A stretch of DNA of 64,000 nucleotides from Daucus carota subsp. sativus (GCF_001625215.2 NC_030381.2:44762689-44826688); one strand, 5' to 3'. Positions 46,280 through 57,117 are shown, counted from the first letter of the stretch. The notes: generated by a model not told the origin, from the sequence alone. Translations and numbers: made by a program.

Positions 46280-49200
46280 TTAGCTCAAAGAGGCTTCAAC
46301 GTTCAGGGGATCTGATGTCGAATTTCTGGAGGTACTGATTACTAGAAGCCTACAACCAGATACTGTACTTGTTTTGTGGCACAAACTTGAAAGAATTGAG
46401 AACTGATGAATACTAGTCCAGAACGAGTAGGGGAAATGGTCTGAAGCCATAAAACTCAATGCAACAATGATAGGTGGGTATCGTGACCTGCCATAACACA
46501 CATATCAGGTTATCATATATCTTCTTTCATCTTATTTGCGTAAAGTATAGATTGCTGCTTGTGTCAGTGACTTAAATATAGAGCACTTGGAATCTGGTTA
46601 TATTACTCGAAGAAGGATGATATTTTGGCAGTTTTACTCTCTGATTAACTGCACTTGTCTGGTCACCTGCTAGTTCACTTAGTCTGTTGGTTCATGTAAA
46701 TGTATAAAATGTCAACACCTACTTCCATAAATTGGTTGATTATGATTTCGAATGTTCCTTCTGTATTCACTGTAGCCTGTAGGTACTTTTTCACAGAAAA
46801 ATGAAATATGGTCTGTATATAGGGGGTGTTTGGTTGGGGGTTAATAGGCTTGGGAAACAGGAATGGGAAGCCCATTCCATAACATAGTGTTTGGTTCAGA
46901 TTTTTGACAAAGGGGAATGGGAACCTGTATCACTCTAGCCAGTTAACACAAACCTCACCTGCAGCCCGGGTTACTAAAATGCATTCCCGACCAAGCTAAT
47001 ATATCTGTCTATCATCTCCTCCCTTTTACTTCATCCCTCTCGATCTCTCTCCCTCTCTCCCTGACTCTCTCGCCCTCCGCCTCTTTAGATATCGCGCCTA
47101 TCTCTCTCTGTGAATCTATCCCCCTCCATCTCCTTCGATCCCCCCTCTCTCTGTCTCACTCTCTTCCAATCTCTCTTCCCATCTCTCTCAGCCATATAAC
47201 TCTGTAATCACGGCTCTTTTGAAGGTACACATAACTCTCACCATATGTATACGTATTATATACATATATTTGTGAATTTTACTCAGCAGTTATGTCAATT
47301 TATGGGCTTCATATGAATTTACTCAGCAGTTTGGTAACAAGGTGTTTGATTAAATGCCCAACTGAATTCAAAGTTGTTATCTTTTTTATTTAATTTGTAT
47401 TATACAGTGCAGACCCTTGGACACTGCCACGGTTCGGCTTCAAATCCAAGAGAAAGATTCTGCAGCAATATCTCAATTTGAATTCTTCACCTGCCCAACT
47501 TGAAACAATTAAGGTTAGGCTTAAATTCATTTCATCGTATGTTTGCTGCAATATACTCTTTGTTAAGATTTTTATAGGAATGTATTATAGACAAGTGGGT
47601 AATATATGTTTTAGTCTCACAAATCTTATCTTTATTTTGTAGTAATGGCTCGTTTGGGAGTGACACGAAGAAGAAGAATATTGTTAAAGCTTCAAGTTAA
47701 CATAATGATAATCAAGTTTTTCGTTATTTTTGTTCCTTGGTATTTGATGGTGATAACACTATTGAGTGAATCTTATTTTCGTTTGGGAGGTGGAGGATGA
47801 TGATGATCTCGAAGATGATCCTCGATATATTGAAGTTGTTAGAACAATTCAGACATCTCATTTTTGGACCAACTATACAAATCAACTTGCTTTGGGGATG
47901 TACAATGAGTGGAGAAATAGAAGTTAGAAGTCAGAAGTCAGGTAATTTCAACCTCCAAGAACTCCATTTCTCTCTTTCTTCACATTATTTTAATCCCCAG
48001 CCCACATATTTGTTTTAATAATTTGTTGCTAGATGAAATGTGATTTGTCGATGATGTTCTGTTATCTGACGGAAACTTTAAGGGTCTGATGATAATCAAG
48101 AACTTAATTTATGTCTGGTACATTAATCTATGATGGCCTCTATATATACCAACTCTAATAGAAATGTTGATCCTTTTGAGTTCCACTCTTTTAGTGGGTT
48201 TAAGTTCCAGAGTTCTAGTGGAACTTAAGGCTAGTTAATACATTGTTGTTAACTGGATCAGCCAAATGGTCCAGAAGGTTTTATTCATGGATTTCTCATC
48301 TTTTCCAAATGGATTGTACCAGTTTTGTAATCTCCCGTGCTCTGCAAATCCCGTGAGAGCCATTTCTAGGACAAAGAGTGTGTAGCCATCAGCCCAGTAG
48401 TTGTAACTTGTAAGTTCCTGCTGGAGGAATGACTCCTGTTTGGAACCATGGCAAGGCTGTTTCAGCTGGAAACCATGGAAAGATTTGTCCAGATCCTGGA
48501 CTTCTGTTTTAACTTATCCCCCAGCATAATAATATGTACTGTAGTATAGTTTTTGGAATGTTTTCATGCGACTAAGTACTAACTACACTGATCAATTGAT
48601 CATCTTACCAATTGTTAACATACAAGACATGCCTTTTCAAGAGATTTAATTCTTTTTAAGGTTGCAAATAATACAGATACTAAAAACTTGGGTAGAATGC
48701 TTAATCATTTTCCATTTTGCTCTGGGTTTTTTTTTTTTTGAAAAATTACAATGCTCATTGCTCAATCTGGTTTATCATTTTCATGACATTAGATTTCTAT
48801 TTTGTTGACTCAGGAACTGAAATGTGGAGATTTGGATGAGCCAGGAGTCTTGAGTGAGCAGCAGCAGCCAGCAGCAGGCCCAACACTCAGCAGACTGCAG
48901 ACTAGGACTAGGACTTTAACAAGAATTCATTCACAACCAAACTTTGTGTTCTGGCTACTGTTATTTTAAATATTTGAATGTTCAAACTAATTCTGATGGA
49001 GACTAGCAGATCTTTGAATTGTGACAATTTTTTTTCGAATGTTTTAATGTCATTCTTGTAAGACTGCAAGTTACAAGTTCTTAAATTTTCAAATTTCGGT
49101 TTTAATATTCGGTTTTTGGTTTTATACCGAGATCAGGGTGAGAATATTATTTTCATTTTTTCTTCTTATTTTTTAGAAATAATATGCGCTTTGCCTTTAT

Positions 49201-49730
49201 ATACATAATTTGATTTGCAGAAAATACCTATTATTATAAATTATTTTTCAAATTTTTTTGAGTAAAAAAATAGATATTAAATTATGTGTAAAAGTCTAAA
49301 ACGACTTTATTTTAGAATGAAGAGAGCATTTTTAATTTTAAAAAAAAAATCTTCATGGCCTTTGAATTATTAATATTTAATATCGTTTACCCTTTAAAGA
49401 AAATATCAATTAAGACAAATAAGCTGATATTAAATATTATGATCAATTTTAATAATTTAAAATAATTTTCACCCATTCCCATTCCAGGATAATCCAAACA
49501 GCTTCATTTGGTGAACAGAATCCGATTCCAAGACAATCCAAACAACTCCGGTAATCTCATTCCCAAACCCGAATCCCCCATTCCCATTCCGATAATTCCC
49601 ATTCCCAATTCCCGTTCCTATGTGCAATCCAAATAGCCCCATATCGTGTACCTCGGCTTCTATGAAATAGTTATATTATAAAAGAAGGCTCTAAAGCTGG
49701 ACATTGTGGTGGTCACTTTAAAATTTATAT
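46280..49730. repeat. Duplicated non-coding block, copy 2 (split by an insertion)
   Basis: The block runs 46280-46820 and resumes at 49642-49730. Between them lies a 2.8-kb element. Comparison with copy 1 ('ggtctagatttagtgttttcctcg') shows the empty target site, so the insertion came after the duplication. Confidence 0.75.
46821..49641 (+). mobile_element. PIF/Harbinger-like DNA transposon, internally deleted
   Basis: The left end AGGGGGTGTTTGGTTGGGGG and the right end 'gcaatccaaatagcccca' are inverted. The target-site duplication is short (TAT or ATAT, ambiguous). Terminal regions are rich in 'cccattcc' or its complement. Inside, ATG at 47645 opens a basic-hydrophobic start (MARLGVTRRRRILLKL). 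About 47793-47930, in another frame, reads DDDDLEDDP, RYIEVVRTIQTSHFW and LALGMYNEWRNRS then stop, which resembles the C-terminal tail of plant Harbinger nucleases. The catalytic middle is absent, so it is non-autonomous. CT-rich microsatellite DNA lies at 47030-47200. The family assignment rests on termini and tail only. Confidence 0.55.
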
Positions 49731-49899
49731 GAGATCTAAATGTGTGATGCTTCATTTTTTCCCAATGTAAAGAACTTAGGGACAAAGGAAATATTTCCTA
49801 GACGAACAATGGAAGTTAAATGATAAATATGTAAAAAAGTATACCAAATTATTTTACAATTATTTTAGAGTATAAAATTCATTTCATTCTCCCTCCCTC

Positions 49900-50092
49900 T
49901 CATTCAATTCAAGTGAACACAACCTTATGAATGATTAAAGTGTTTGAGAAAGAAGTAGAAGTCATGAAACAAAAGTTAATATTCTTAACTTCGTTTAAGT
50001 ACTTATTGACACTTTTATACAAACGGTACAAATAAATGCTTCTAACTTATAAACCCGGAAACCGAACTTTTAAATTTTACCCAAACACCACC
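49900..50092. mobile_element. MITE remnant, same family as 52473-52718
   Basis: Shared core: 'ttaaagtgtttg.g.aa.aagtagaagtcatgaaacaaaagtta' and 'acaaacggtac.aataa.tgctt.taactta'. The right terminus is 'acccaaacacc'. The left terminus is lost. Confidence 0.7.
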
Positions 50093-50269
50093 ATAATTAC
50101 AACTAACGTGCCAACTAAAATATAATATCTGGAGAGATATCTAAATCACGATCTTTTAAAAAATCTCAATCACATTTTTGTAACGTATACTAAATATGAT
50201 ATCTCAACAAAAATTAAATACGATCATCACAATTACTCTGTTGTATGAGGGTTTTATCTTTCGAATGCC

Positions 50270-50276
50270 TATATAA
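50270..50276 (+). promoter_or_regulatory. TATA box upstream of hairpin copy 1
   Basis: TATATAA sits 81 bp before the hairpin at 50357, in the context 'cgaatgcctatataac'. The box and its distance are preserved in the second copy (57924-57930), which is unusual for non-functional DNA that has otherwise taken insertions. Confidence 0.5.
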
Positions 50277-50356
50277 CCCCAATCGCATATCCATATTTTC
50301 ATACCAACCCGAAACTCAAATTTTCCGTATTTCTTTTTTTTCTACTCAAATTCTTC

Positions 50357-50485
50357 ATGTTGCTTCAATTCCGTTCATAAAGTAGATTTTTGTGATTGCC
50401 CCAAGTCGATAAAGAACATCGGATGTTCTTTTTAAACATGGGGCAATTACCGGAATATGTGTTATGGATGGGATTGAAGCAACAT
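50357..50485 (+). ncRNA. Candidate MIRNA-like hairpin, copy 1
   Basis: A 129-base imperfect foldback. The outer arms ATGTTGCTTCAATTCC and GGGATTGAAGCAACAT pair. The middle arms share spaced matches. ATTGCCCCA (50395-50403) pairs with TGGGGCAAT (50439-50447), and AAAGAACATC pairs with GATGTTCTTT around a very short loop at about 50420. Size, bulged stem and an upstream TATA box are typical of plant MIRNA genes. I do not recognise the sequence as a known miRNA family. It could instead be a small inverted-repeat MITE. Strand is taken from the TATA box. Confidence 0.45.
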
Positions 50486-50799
50486 AAAAAATTTAAAGAG
50501 AAAAAAAAAAATATGAGTTACACATATGCATATCAATAAAGAAGCATACACCTAAAGATAGAGATGGTGAAAAAAATGGAGATGGACTGTAATTTATCAA
50601 AATCCCTAAATGTGAAGAGATCGAAGAAATGGCTTTTTTGAAGACAAGTAGATGATAATAGCATTATCATTAGCATGTTATCAATATTTTTCTATATATG
50701 TAGTTAATGATAAAATCATATTAATAATCAGATTTTGTTTCATTTTTATGCAGAATATTCATCTACCTTTTATACATCATATGAAACACTCATTACTTA

Positions 50800-51263
50800 C
50801 AAGGGTGTATTCGATTGGGATTTTAATGCATTGTTTTTAGTCCATAGATTTTAATGGATTGTATGGGATTTTTATTTTTTGCGGATTCTTGATGAAATGT
50901 CGCAGAGTTGATAGGATTTAGGTACAATGCTTCAAAATCCCATTGAATTTGGTGGGATTTCAAAAAACTTAAAATACACTGAAGAATACCACAAAATCCA
51001 TCATTTTATGAAATGAAAAAAAATCCATCAGCATTTGAATTCCATCAGATTTTAATGGATTTTAAACAATCCCAATTGAATATCATCGGATTTTAAAGCA
51101 TAATTTAAAATCTCAATTGAATATCACTAGAATTTGTAGCATAGTTTAAAATCCCAATTGAATACCTCAAGATTTTAATGGATTTCAAACAATCTCAATC
51201 GAATACCCTCGGATTTCATGAATGCAAAAAAATGCTTTAAAATCCCAATCCAATACACCCCTC
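50800..51263. mobile_element. Tourist-like (PIF/Harbinger) MITE, 464 bp
   Basis: The termini CAAGGGTGTATTCGATTGGG and 'cccaatccaatacacccctc' are inverted, flanked by TTA (50797-50799) and CTA (51264-51266). The D2 copy of the surrounding sequence ('gttacttagtttgaag', 59291 on) is the empty site. The interior has repeated phrases such as 'caattgaatatca' and 'ttttaatggatt'. There is no coding capacity. Confidence 0.82.
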
Positions 51264-51347
51264 CTAGTTTGAAGTCTTCACAATCTCGATTATTCATTGA
51301 TACATTTTGCTAATTGATTTAAGTATTTAATATCTCAATTATTGAGC

Positions 51348-51763
51348 CTAAAAGTAAATGAAAAATAATTGCAGAGTGCAATAATCGATCCATATTAATA
51401 AAAAGTAAATGAAAAATATATGCAAAAGAAACTATATTGCACATGACAATAATTGTGCTTCTTTCTGAAACTAAAGGACAAGTAATATGCGTAATGCAAT
51501 GCCATACCAATTATTTTGCATGCAGAGGACAATGATTCCACCTTCTTTGCAAACCAATACTCCTATAATTGTACCCATTGTACCATTTGTTTGAATATGC
51601 ATGGCCCATTAACATGCACCAAAAAGTGTAACCGCGCCAGAGTCGAACACGGGTGTCCCGGACAACGAAGGATAAAAGCAGGCTATCCAGTCGTGCTCTA
51701 TATGAATTACTTTATTGTTCACAAACAAAGAGGCCAAAATAATTATTTAAAACATCCACACAT
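51348..51763. other. Upstream region of the cis-prenyltransferase gene
   Basis: No gene. A GC-richer patch at 51630-51705 ('gtcgaacacgggtgtcccgg') looks superficially like a tRNA T-arm on the minus strand but does not fold into a cloverleaf. Confidence 0.4.
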
Positions 51764-53224
51764 ATGGCAGTAAATATGGGGAGTTCATATTTTGTATCTG
51801 CTGTTCCTTCGCTTAGCCCTCCCTTAAATTACAGATCATGTACTCCTACTAATTCTGCAGGCCTAAGAAATTCACAATTTGTTACACAGAGACGTGTGCT
51901 AATGGAAGCAACAAAAAGAGACGTAATGCATCATGATAAGCAGCTGGAAGAGGAGGAACACATGTTAGCTGCTGCTGGTCTCAGAGCAGAAGCAATGCCT
52001 AAACACGTCGCGGTGATTACTGATGGCCATAGGCGTTGGGCGCGGCAGAGAGGTCACCCGGTAGAGTATGGACACAGGACACTTGAACCCGTTAATGCAG
52101 AGCTTTGTCGTCTTTGTTGCAAATTTGGAATCAAAGTTCTTACTATTTATCTTTTCTCTACTGAAACTTGGCTTCGCTCACAAGTTAGTGCATGCATTGT
52201 TATTAATTCTAGTACATATGCGCAGATCTGCTATTCTAAATTCTAATAGTGCAGCAAAGGAGCTGGTCTTGGACGAGTAACTGTCTGTACTATATGATCT
52301 TGCTAAGCCCTCCTCGAGTTTTGAGAACACGGGTAACTTTACTATTGTCTTTTTGCAGGAGGAGACAGACTCATTGATGAGCTTGTTTGAGGAGGCAATA
52401 AGATCAAATCTGGAAGAATCAATCAAGTTCGTAACACTGTTATTCCATCCTAAATATCTTAATATGTTTATAGGGGCCGTTTGGGTGAGCTTAAAATAAG
52501 TGCTTCTTGCTTAAAGTTAAATAAGTGAAGTAGAAGTTAGAAGTTAGTTAAAATTAATAAGTAATTAAAGTGTTTGGGGAAAAAGTAGAAGTCATGAAAC
52601 AAAAGTTAGGAATCCTAACTTTTTATAAGTGCTCGACTTTTTACACAAACGGTACGAATAAGTGCTTATAACTTAAAACTCTAGAAGCGGGGCGTTTAAG
52701 CCCCGCCCAAACACCCACATAATCTCTTGAAAAGGATTTTTTTTTTTTTTTAATTTTAATTATCTATCTTCATATATTATAGGCATGACATAAGGATCTC
52801 AGTAATAGGTGATAGGACAAGACTGCCCCAATCACTTATAGAAGTGATCAATGAAGCTGAGGAGAAAACAAGGGCCAAGTCGAGGCTCCATCTCATTCTT
52901 GGTATTGGATACGGTGGACAAAATGATGTCATACAAGCCTGTAAGAAGGTGTTTAAAAAGGTAAAAGATGGTTCGATCCGTGAGGAGGAAATCAATGAAA
53001 AAATATTTGAACAAGAACTACAGACAAGTATATGCACTGAGAATCCTTTTCCAGATTTGCTGATAAGAGCTGCTGGGGAGTTGAGGCTAAGCAACTTCTA
53101 TTTGTATCAAGCAGCTTATGCTGAACTATACTTCACCAAAGCTCCTTATCCTGATTTTAAAGAAGAAGATATGGTAATGGCCTTGAAATCGTATCAACAA
53201 CGACGAAGGCGTTATGGTAGATGA
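51764..53224 (+). CDS. cis-Prenyltransferase (UPPS/DHDDS family) with altered active-site motifs
   Basis: Three exons, 51764-52183, 52359-52426 and 52783-53224, total 930 nt, encoding 309 aa. The family adds isopentenyl diphosphate in cis to allylic diphosphates. The first 60 residues (MAVNMGSSYFVSAVPSLSPP...) are Ser/Thr-rich with few acidic residues, like a plastid transit peptide. The catalytic aspartate is present (D87 in ITDGHRRWA), but the usual DGNxRWA asparagine is His89. The GH(K/R) histidine is kept (EYGHR). The usual STENW motif reads STETW (T135), and the usual IRTGGE motif reads IRAAGE (258-262) followed by LRLSNF. GYGGQ-DV and the C-terminal RRRRYG are kept. The protein may have changed chain length, substrate or activity, or may act as a partner subunit. 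The frame is intact and there is no stop. Confidence 0.9.
52473..52718. mobile_element. MITE in cis-prenyltransferase intron 2
   Basis: The left end GGGGCCGTTTGGGTGAGCTT and the right end 'aagccccgcccaaacaccc' form terminal repeats of about 12-14 bases. The body includes 'aagtagaagtcatgaaaca' and 'acaaacggtacgaataagtgctt'. ATA flanks both sides (with one extra base at the right), fitting a 3-bp target site. Relatives lie at 49900-50092, 59786-60022 and perhaps 1701-1880. Confidence 0.7.
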
Positions 53225-54598
53225 TGATCATAGATCATAGTACTGTGTATGTATAATACCTTTGTTATTTGAAAACCTGGAAAGATTTAGTACATCTTCA
53301 TATATGTTTGTTTCCCAAGCATAAAAAAAATTGGATAAGAGTGCTAAACACCTCTTACACAAAGCTACAGTAGCATTTATATTTTAAAGTAACAACTTTT
53401 AATCTGAATTAGTGACCTGTTCATTCTATGCAAGTACAGCCATGAAACTTTCTCCCTCTTGTAAATTGACAGTAAATCATGGAAGTTTCGATGCATACCC
53501 CAAAAGATGTTCAACATTACATTTCTAGCAGATATGCGATGAAATTTATACACCCTTTAGGTTTTGTATTCTGGACTGCATTTTACGCACACTTAGAAGT
53601 TCTTATGAACAGATTCTAGACTTTGTTATTGTTAGTGTGATCTGATAAACTTCAATAGATAGAAGAAGCAGACCACTGAAACTTCTATTTCCCCTGCTGC
53701 TCAATGACATGATTGTATCCTTCAAGTCTGACACCCTTCAACTATATCCTATATAAATGCATATTGATGCCAATGGGAATATGATGAAGAAAATGAAAAG
53801 AAGGATATATAGAAGACTGTCAAATAAAAACTACTTGATATCCCCATCACATCAAACAATTTATCTTGAAGAAAAGGCTTCAATTCTTCTACAGAGCACA
53901 TAAACAGAACAGTTCGACCACCCTAAAATAAATTTAGTCTGAGACAAATAAAGTGAATGCTCTAAAATCACAATCTTGGAGGCTTTTTTCTTGAAGCAAA
54001 GTAGCCCGTCAGATGTTAATCAGCAACCATCAACCTAACAAGGCTGTAGGATCATCAAACTTATTGAAACTAGCCATACTACAATCAAACAGAACATGAG
54101 CCTCATGAGCAAAGCAACTCTTGCTTGACAAACATCTCTCAACTTGAAAACACCCATTTGCATTCAGAACTACTATCTAAAACATATACATCACAATAGC
54201 TACTTAGTCATCTCATAAAAATTTTAATAAGAAAACCAAAGGAGAGTCATGTCACATGAACTATAATATATAACTTTTTCGGATTAGTAAACTATAACAA
54301 TACCAGCCAACAGAAGAGAAAAGTCCAAGAAACTTTGACCGAAAGATTTACAAATCTGGAATCAACTAACAGCAACATTAAACAAACATTCATCAGTTGT
54401 GTATCAAGTCATTAAAACTTAAAATACCATCCTAGGATCAGGGAGAAACCCTTGATTAGTAAGGCTCTCATGTTTGTCCAATTTCAGCACAGTTGTAGAA
54501 TTTTACCAATTACCACTAAAGACATTTTCCAGATGATAGCAGATTCAACATTAGGGCTAATCACATAATCTACTTGCACTGGAGTCTGCAGAAGACCT
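53225..54598. other. Convergent intergenic region between cis-prenyltransferase and F-box genes
   Basis: Both flanking genes end toward this region, so it holds two 3' UTRs. It is AT-rich. No gene, repeat pair or RNA gene is recognised. Confidence 0.45.
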
Positions 54599-55729
54599 TC
54601 AAACATTGTAATTTTTCATTCCAGCCTCTGTTTTGTTCTTTGATCTCCTTCGTGTTTTCTTGATCTTCCAGTCCTCCCTTCTAGGTGAGAAAAGGCTGTC
54701 AACGTAACTCATTCCAATTTTAAATCCAGATGGTAATCCAAGAACATTCACAGGCTGAAGCTTAGCCTCTTCTGTATTGGAAACCAGCAAGAGAAACTGA
54801 CTACCTTTCAGCATGAGTAAGCTATCTTCCTCCAAATGTGTTGACACAAGCCAAGAACCTTCACTTACATCAACCGCCAATTTAATCCAAGATTCAACCA
54901 CACCATACTCCTTCATGATCCATAACTCAGTCTTACTATTATACTCAGCAATTACACAAAGGCACCCGTGAAGAACCTGAATACTAAGAAACTCCGTCTT
55001 CAAATCAACAATACCATCAGGCAGTGCCACTCTTGAGAATCCCTTCTTAGCCAAATCAAATGCAGCAATGAGCAACAAACCATCCTTGCCATCTTTCGCA
55101 AACCAATGCAGATACCCTTTAAAGAAAATCCCGGGGACAAGCCTTATGAGTGAATGATCATAAGGCGAAACTTGAACCGACTTCCATATGTTTCCTTTAA
55201 GCTCATAAACAAAAACATAAGCATTACTTTTATCCGAGAGAAGACAAGAAATAAGCACAATTACATGATCATCCGAAGAGGAATCATAGCCAAACCCAAG
55301 CATTTTATTGTAATATCCACCATACTGACGAGGCAACCTCCTGAACTTGAGAGTTGTGGGATTAAGCAAGAACCTGACGCCTCTGTTGTTTTCAAGTAGA
55401 ATCAAGCCATTGCATGATCCCCATACCTTAGTCCACACGTTTATAAAGTACTGAGAAGTCCTGAAACTCGATTTTGTTGCAATGGCATCAAGATTGTTGT
55501 TAGCGTAAGAAACAGAGAAAAGAGAGCTCCCATAGCCATTGTCAATGAGGAGTAGTTTGGTAATGGAGGTTTTGGCGAGATGGGCTTTGATGAAAGAGGG
55601 GTGGGAGATGAAAGAATTCCAAGACTTGGAGACGCACTTGCAGAGACCCAGAGATTTAGCAGGAAGACAAGTGAATATTTCGGTTATCATCTCCGGGGGA
55701 AGAAGATCGATGTTTCTTGCTCCTGACAT
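54599..55729 (-). CDS. F-box protein with F-box-associated (FBA) domain
   Basis: An intronless gene of 376 aa. The F-box occupies about residues 6-50 (IDLLPPEMITEIFTCLPAKSLGLCKCVSKSWNSFISHPSFIKAHL) and would bind SKP1/ASK in an SCF ubiquitin ligase. The rest follows the plant FBA_1 pattern (VWGSCNGLILLENNRG-FLLNPTTLKFRRLPRQ, GFGYDSSSDDHVIVLIS, VFVYELKGNIWKSVQ, GIFFKGYLHWFA, ILAFDL-type segment, LHGCLCVIAEYNSKTELWIMKEYGV). This beta-propeller-like region recruits the target. The C-terminus is basic (KIKKTRRRSKNKTE) and might be a nuclear signal. It resembles CPR1/CPR30-type F-box proteins only in overall plan; the substrate is unknown. Confidence 0.92.
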   Translation of the reverse strand: MSGARNIDLLPPEMITEIFTCLPAKSLGLCKCVSKSWNSFISHPSFIKAHLAKTSITKLLLIDNGYGSSLFSVSYANNNLDAIATKSSFRTSQYFINVWTKVWGSCNGLILLENNRGVRFLLNPTTLKFRRLPRQYGGYYNKMLGFGYDSSSDDHVIVLISCLLSDKSNAYVFVYELKGNIWKSVQVSPYDHSLIRLVPGIFFKGYLHWFAKDGKDGLLLIAAFDLAKKGFSRVALPDGIVDLKTEFLSIQVLHGCLCVIAEYNSKTELWIMKEYGVVESWIKLAVDVSEGSWLVSTHLEEDSLLMLKGSQFLLLVSNTEEAKLQPVNVLGLPSGFKIGMSYVDSLFSPRREDWKIKKTRRRSKNKTEAGMKNYNV

Positions 55730-55799
55730 TTTTAGCTTTTCTTGGAATGATGATGATGATCAAGAAACTGGGGACAGGGGAAAGCAGAGCTGACGACTA

Positions 55800-55811
55800 A
55801 AATTTATACTC
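55800..55811 (-). promoter_or_regulatory. TATA box of the F-box gene
   Basis: On the gene strand the context is GGAGTATAAATTTTAG, about 75 bp before the start codon, predicting a short leader. Confidence 0.5.
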
Positions 55812-55849
55812 CAATCCGCCCTGTGATCGGTATACATATTACGGCACTG

Positions 55850-56012
55850 GTATTGGGCCCGTACGTAATTTATTTTTAAGAATTCAATTTTTATTTAAAA
55901 AGAAAAATCTTAAAAATAAAGTTTAGAAGTATGTTATAAAAAAGTATTAAAAAAGCGTGTCGAGCATTGAATAATAGACGTATATAATTGAACAGACATG
56001 CGGAGGAGAATG
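55850..56012. mobile_element. Right half of a Stowaway-like MITE
   Basis: The phrases 'tcaatttttatttaaaaagaaaaatctt', 'gcgtgtcgagcattgaata' and the end 'gacatgcggaggaga' match the right half of the Stowaway copies at 11.5-12 kb. The left end is missing. Confidence 0.5.
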
Positions 56013-56129
56013 TTTAAATGCACAACATATAACAAAAGTTAATATTTTTATAATTTTTTTTAATAAAAATATGATATGTATATATTTATTCATATTAAAA
56101 AGATTAGAAATACAAATTTTATAACTCCA

Positions 56130-56340
56130 AAAAAACTTAAATAGGGTGTTCTTGTTAAAGATTGGTCATGCAATGGATTACTTCAGGGAGAGATTTAGAT
56201 TGAGAAAGGATATTTCTATTTGCCACATCAAAAAACAAGCAAACATGACTGCTCATGTGTTAGCTAGAGTCTCATGTTTGGTAGATAGCTTAATGTCCTG
56301 CTACGGAGTTATAAACAGGGAGGAAATCAAGTGAAGAGGA
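56130..56340 (+). mobile_element. LINE RNase H-like C-terminal fragment
   Basis: A short frame (56146-56334) reads MDYFRERFRLRKDISICHIKKQANMTAHVLARVSCLVDSLMS. The 'anMtAHvLAR' pattern is the end of the RVT_3 RNase H domain of plant LINEs, also seen in the fragment at 468-1700. Everything upstream is lost. Confidence 0.6.
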
Positions 56341-56944
56341 AGTAAAGTTATGTAACTTTCCCTCCTATTTGTGCTATTGAGCTTTTTAAATAGTTGAAAG
56401 CAAGTGAAAATGGACGCAATTATAACATAGTCTCACTCCAAAAGTGGGATGAAAGTGAAAGCACAATTACATTCACTTGCTTTCTCTCCTAATAAAACTA
56501 AGGAGCATGATCTTAATTATTTCATGTATCCTTCAAGTCTGTTGTTGGAGATGCTACCTTCTGAATTTCAAAGTTAATGAAAATTTATTTTCAAACAGTT
56601 TTTCTATTGTGTGTCCATGAGCACATGTTAAACACCAAATTTTATGTATTTAACTCATTTTGATTGACTATTATTTATCAATAATGATCAGTAATAGTGG
56701 ACCCCATACATATACAAAAATTCCACCAATCAAAACAAACTAAAATAACCAGAAGAACCAAAAATTTAAAACTAAAATAAAAGTTATATTATAAATAAAG
56801 TTAAATTCTATGAATTCTTTTTCAAAAAAAAATTTATTAATCACCAACACTTCATCAAAGATAGATTTAATTAAATTTACAAATTATATATTATTGTTAT
56901 GGTATATAAAATATATATTATACAAATATAAATATATTATACAT
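56341..56944. other. Intergenic, AT-rich
   Basis: No gene. An inverted pair around 'tcattttgattgac' (56655) and 'ccaatcaaaacaaac' (56736) suggests another small decayed element. Not defined further. Confidence 0.35.
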
Positions 56945-57117
56945 ATTGTTTGGACTATTCGGTCTATTCAGTCCGGACCGAAATATTTATTTAGGGACCG
57001 GATCTGATTTGGTCCATTCGGTCCCGAATGGACCGAATTTCCATAAAATAGGATCGAACCGAACAAAATTTACACGATTCGGTTTTTCGGTTCCGGTTCG
57101 GTTTTACTCACCTCTAG
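56945..57117. mobile_element. hAT-like non-autonomous element, one end
   Basis: The run of 'gaccgaa', 'ggtcc', 'cggttcggtt' motifs ends in TTTTACTCACCTCTAG, the complement of the CTAGAGGTGAGTAAAA type terminus common in plant hAT MITEs. The left end is not clear. It abuts LINE-like sequence. Confidence 0.55.

Larger units (their letters stand above)
50095..51347. repeat. Duplicated unit D1 (promoter, hairpin and downstream sequence)
   Basis: It matches D2 (57749-59372) along its length once the MITE at 50800-51263 is removed here and the long-TIR element at 58144-58977 is removed there. Shared text starts near 'acaac.aacgtgcca' and ends near 'aatatctcaattatt'. About 790 bp are common, with high similarity. 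Confidence 0.85.

Noticed and set aside
46280-46501. 73-codon frame in duplicated block copy 2
   Set aside because: The frame is not preserved in copy 1 (43378 onward), so it is unlikely to be coding.
51630-51705. tRNA-like patch on the minus strand (GTTCGACTC resembling a B box)
   Set aside because: No matching D-arm, anticodon arm or 7-bp acceptor stem could be built, and the A-box region does not fit.
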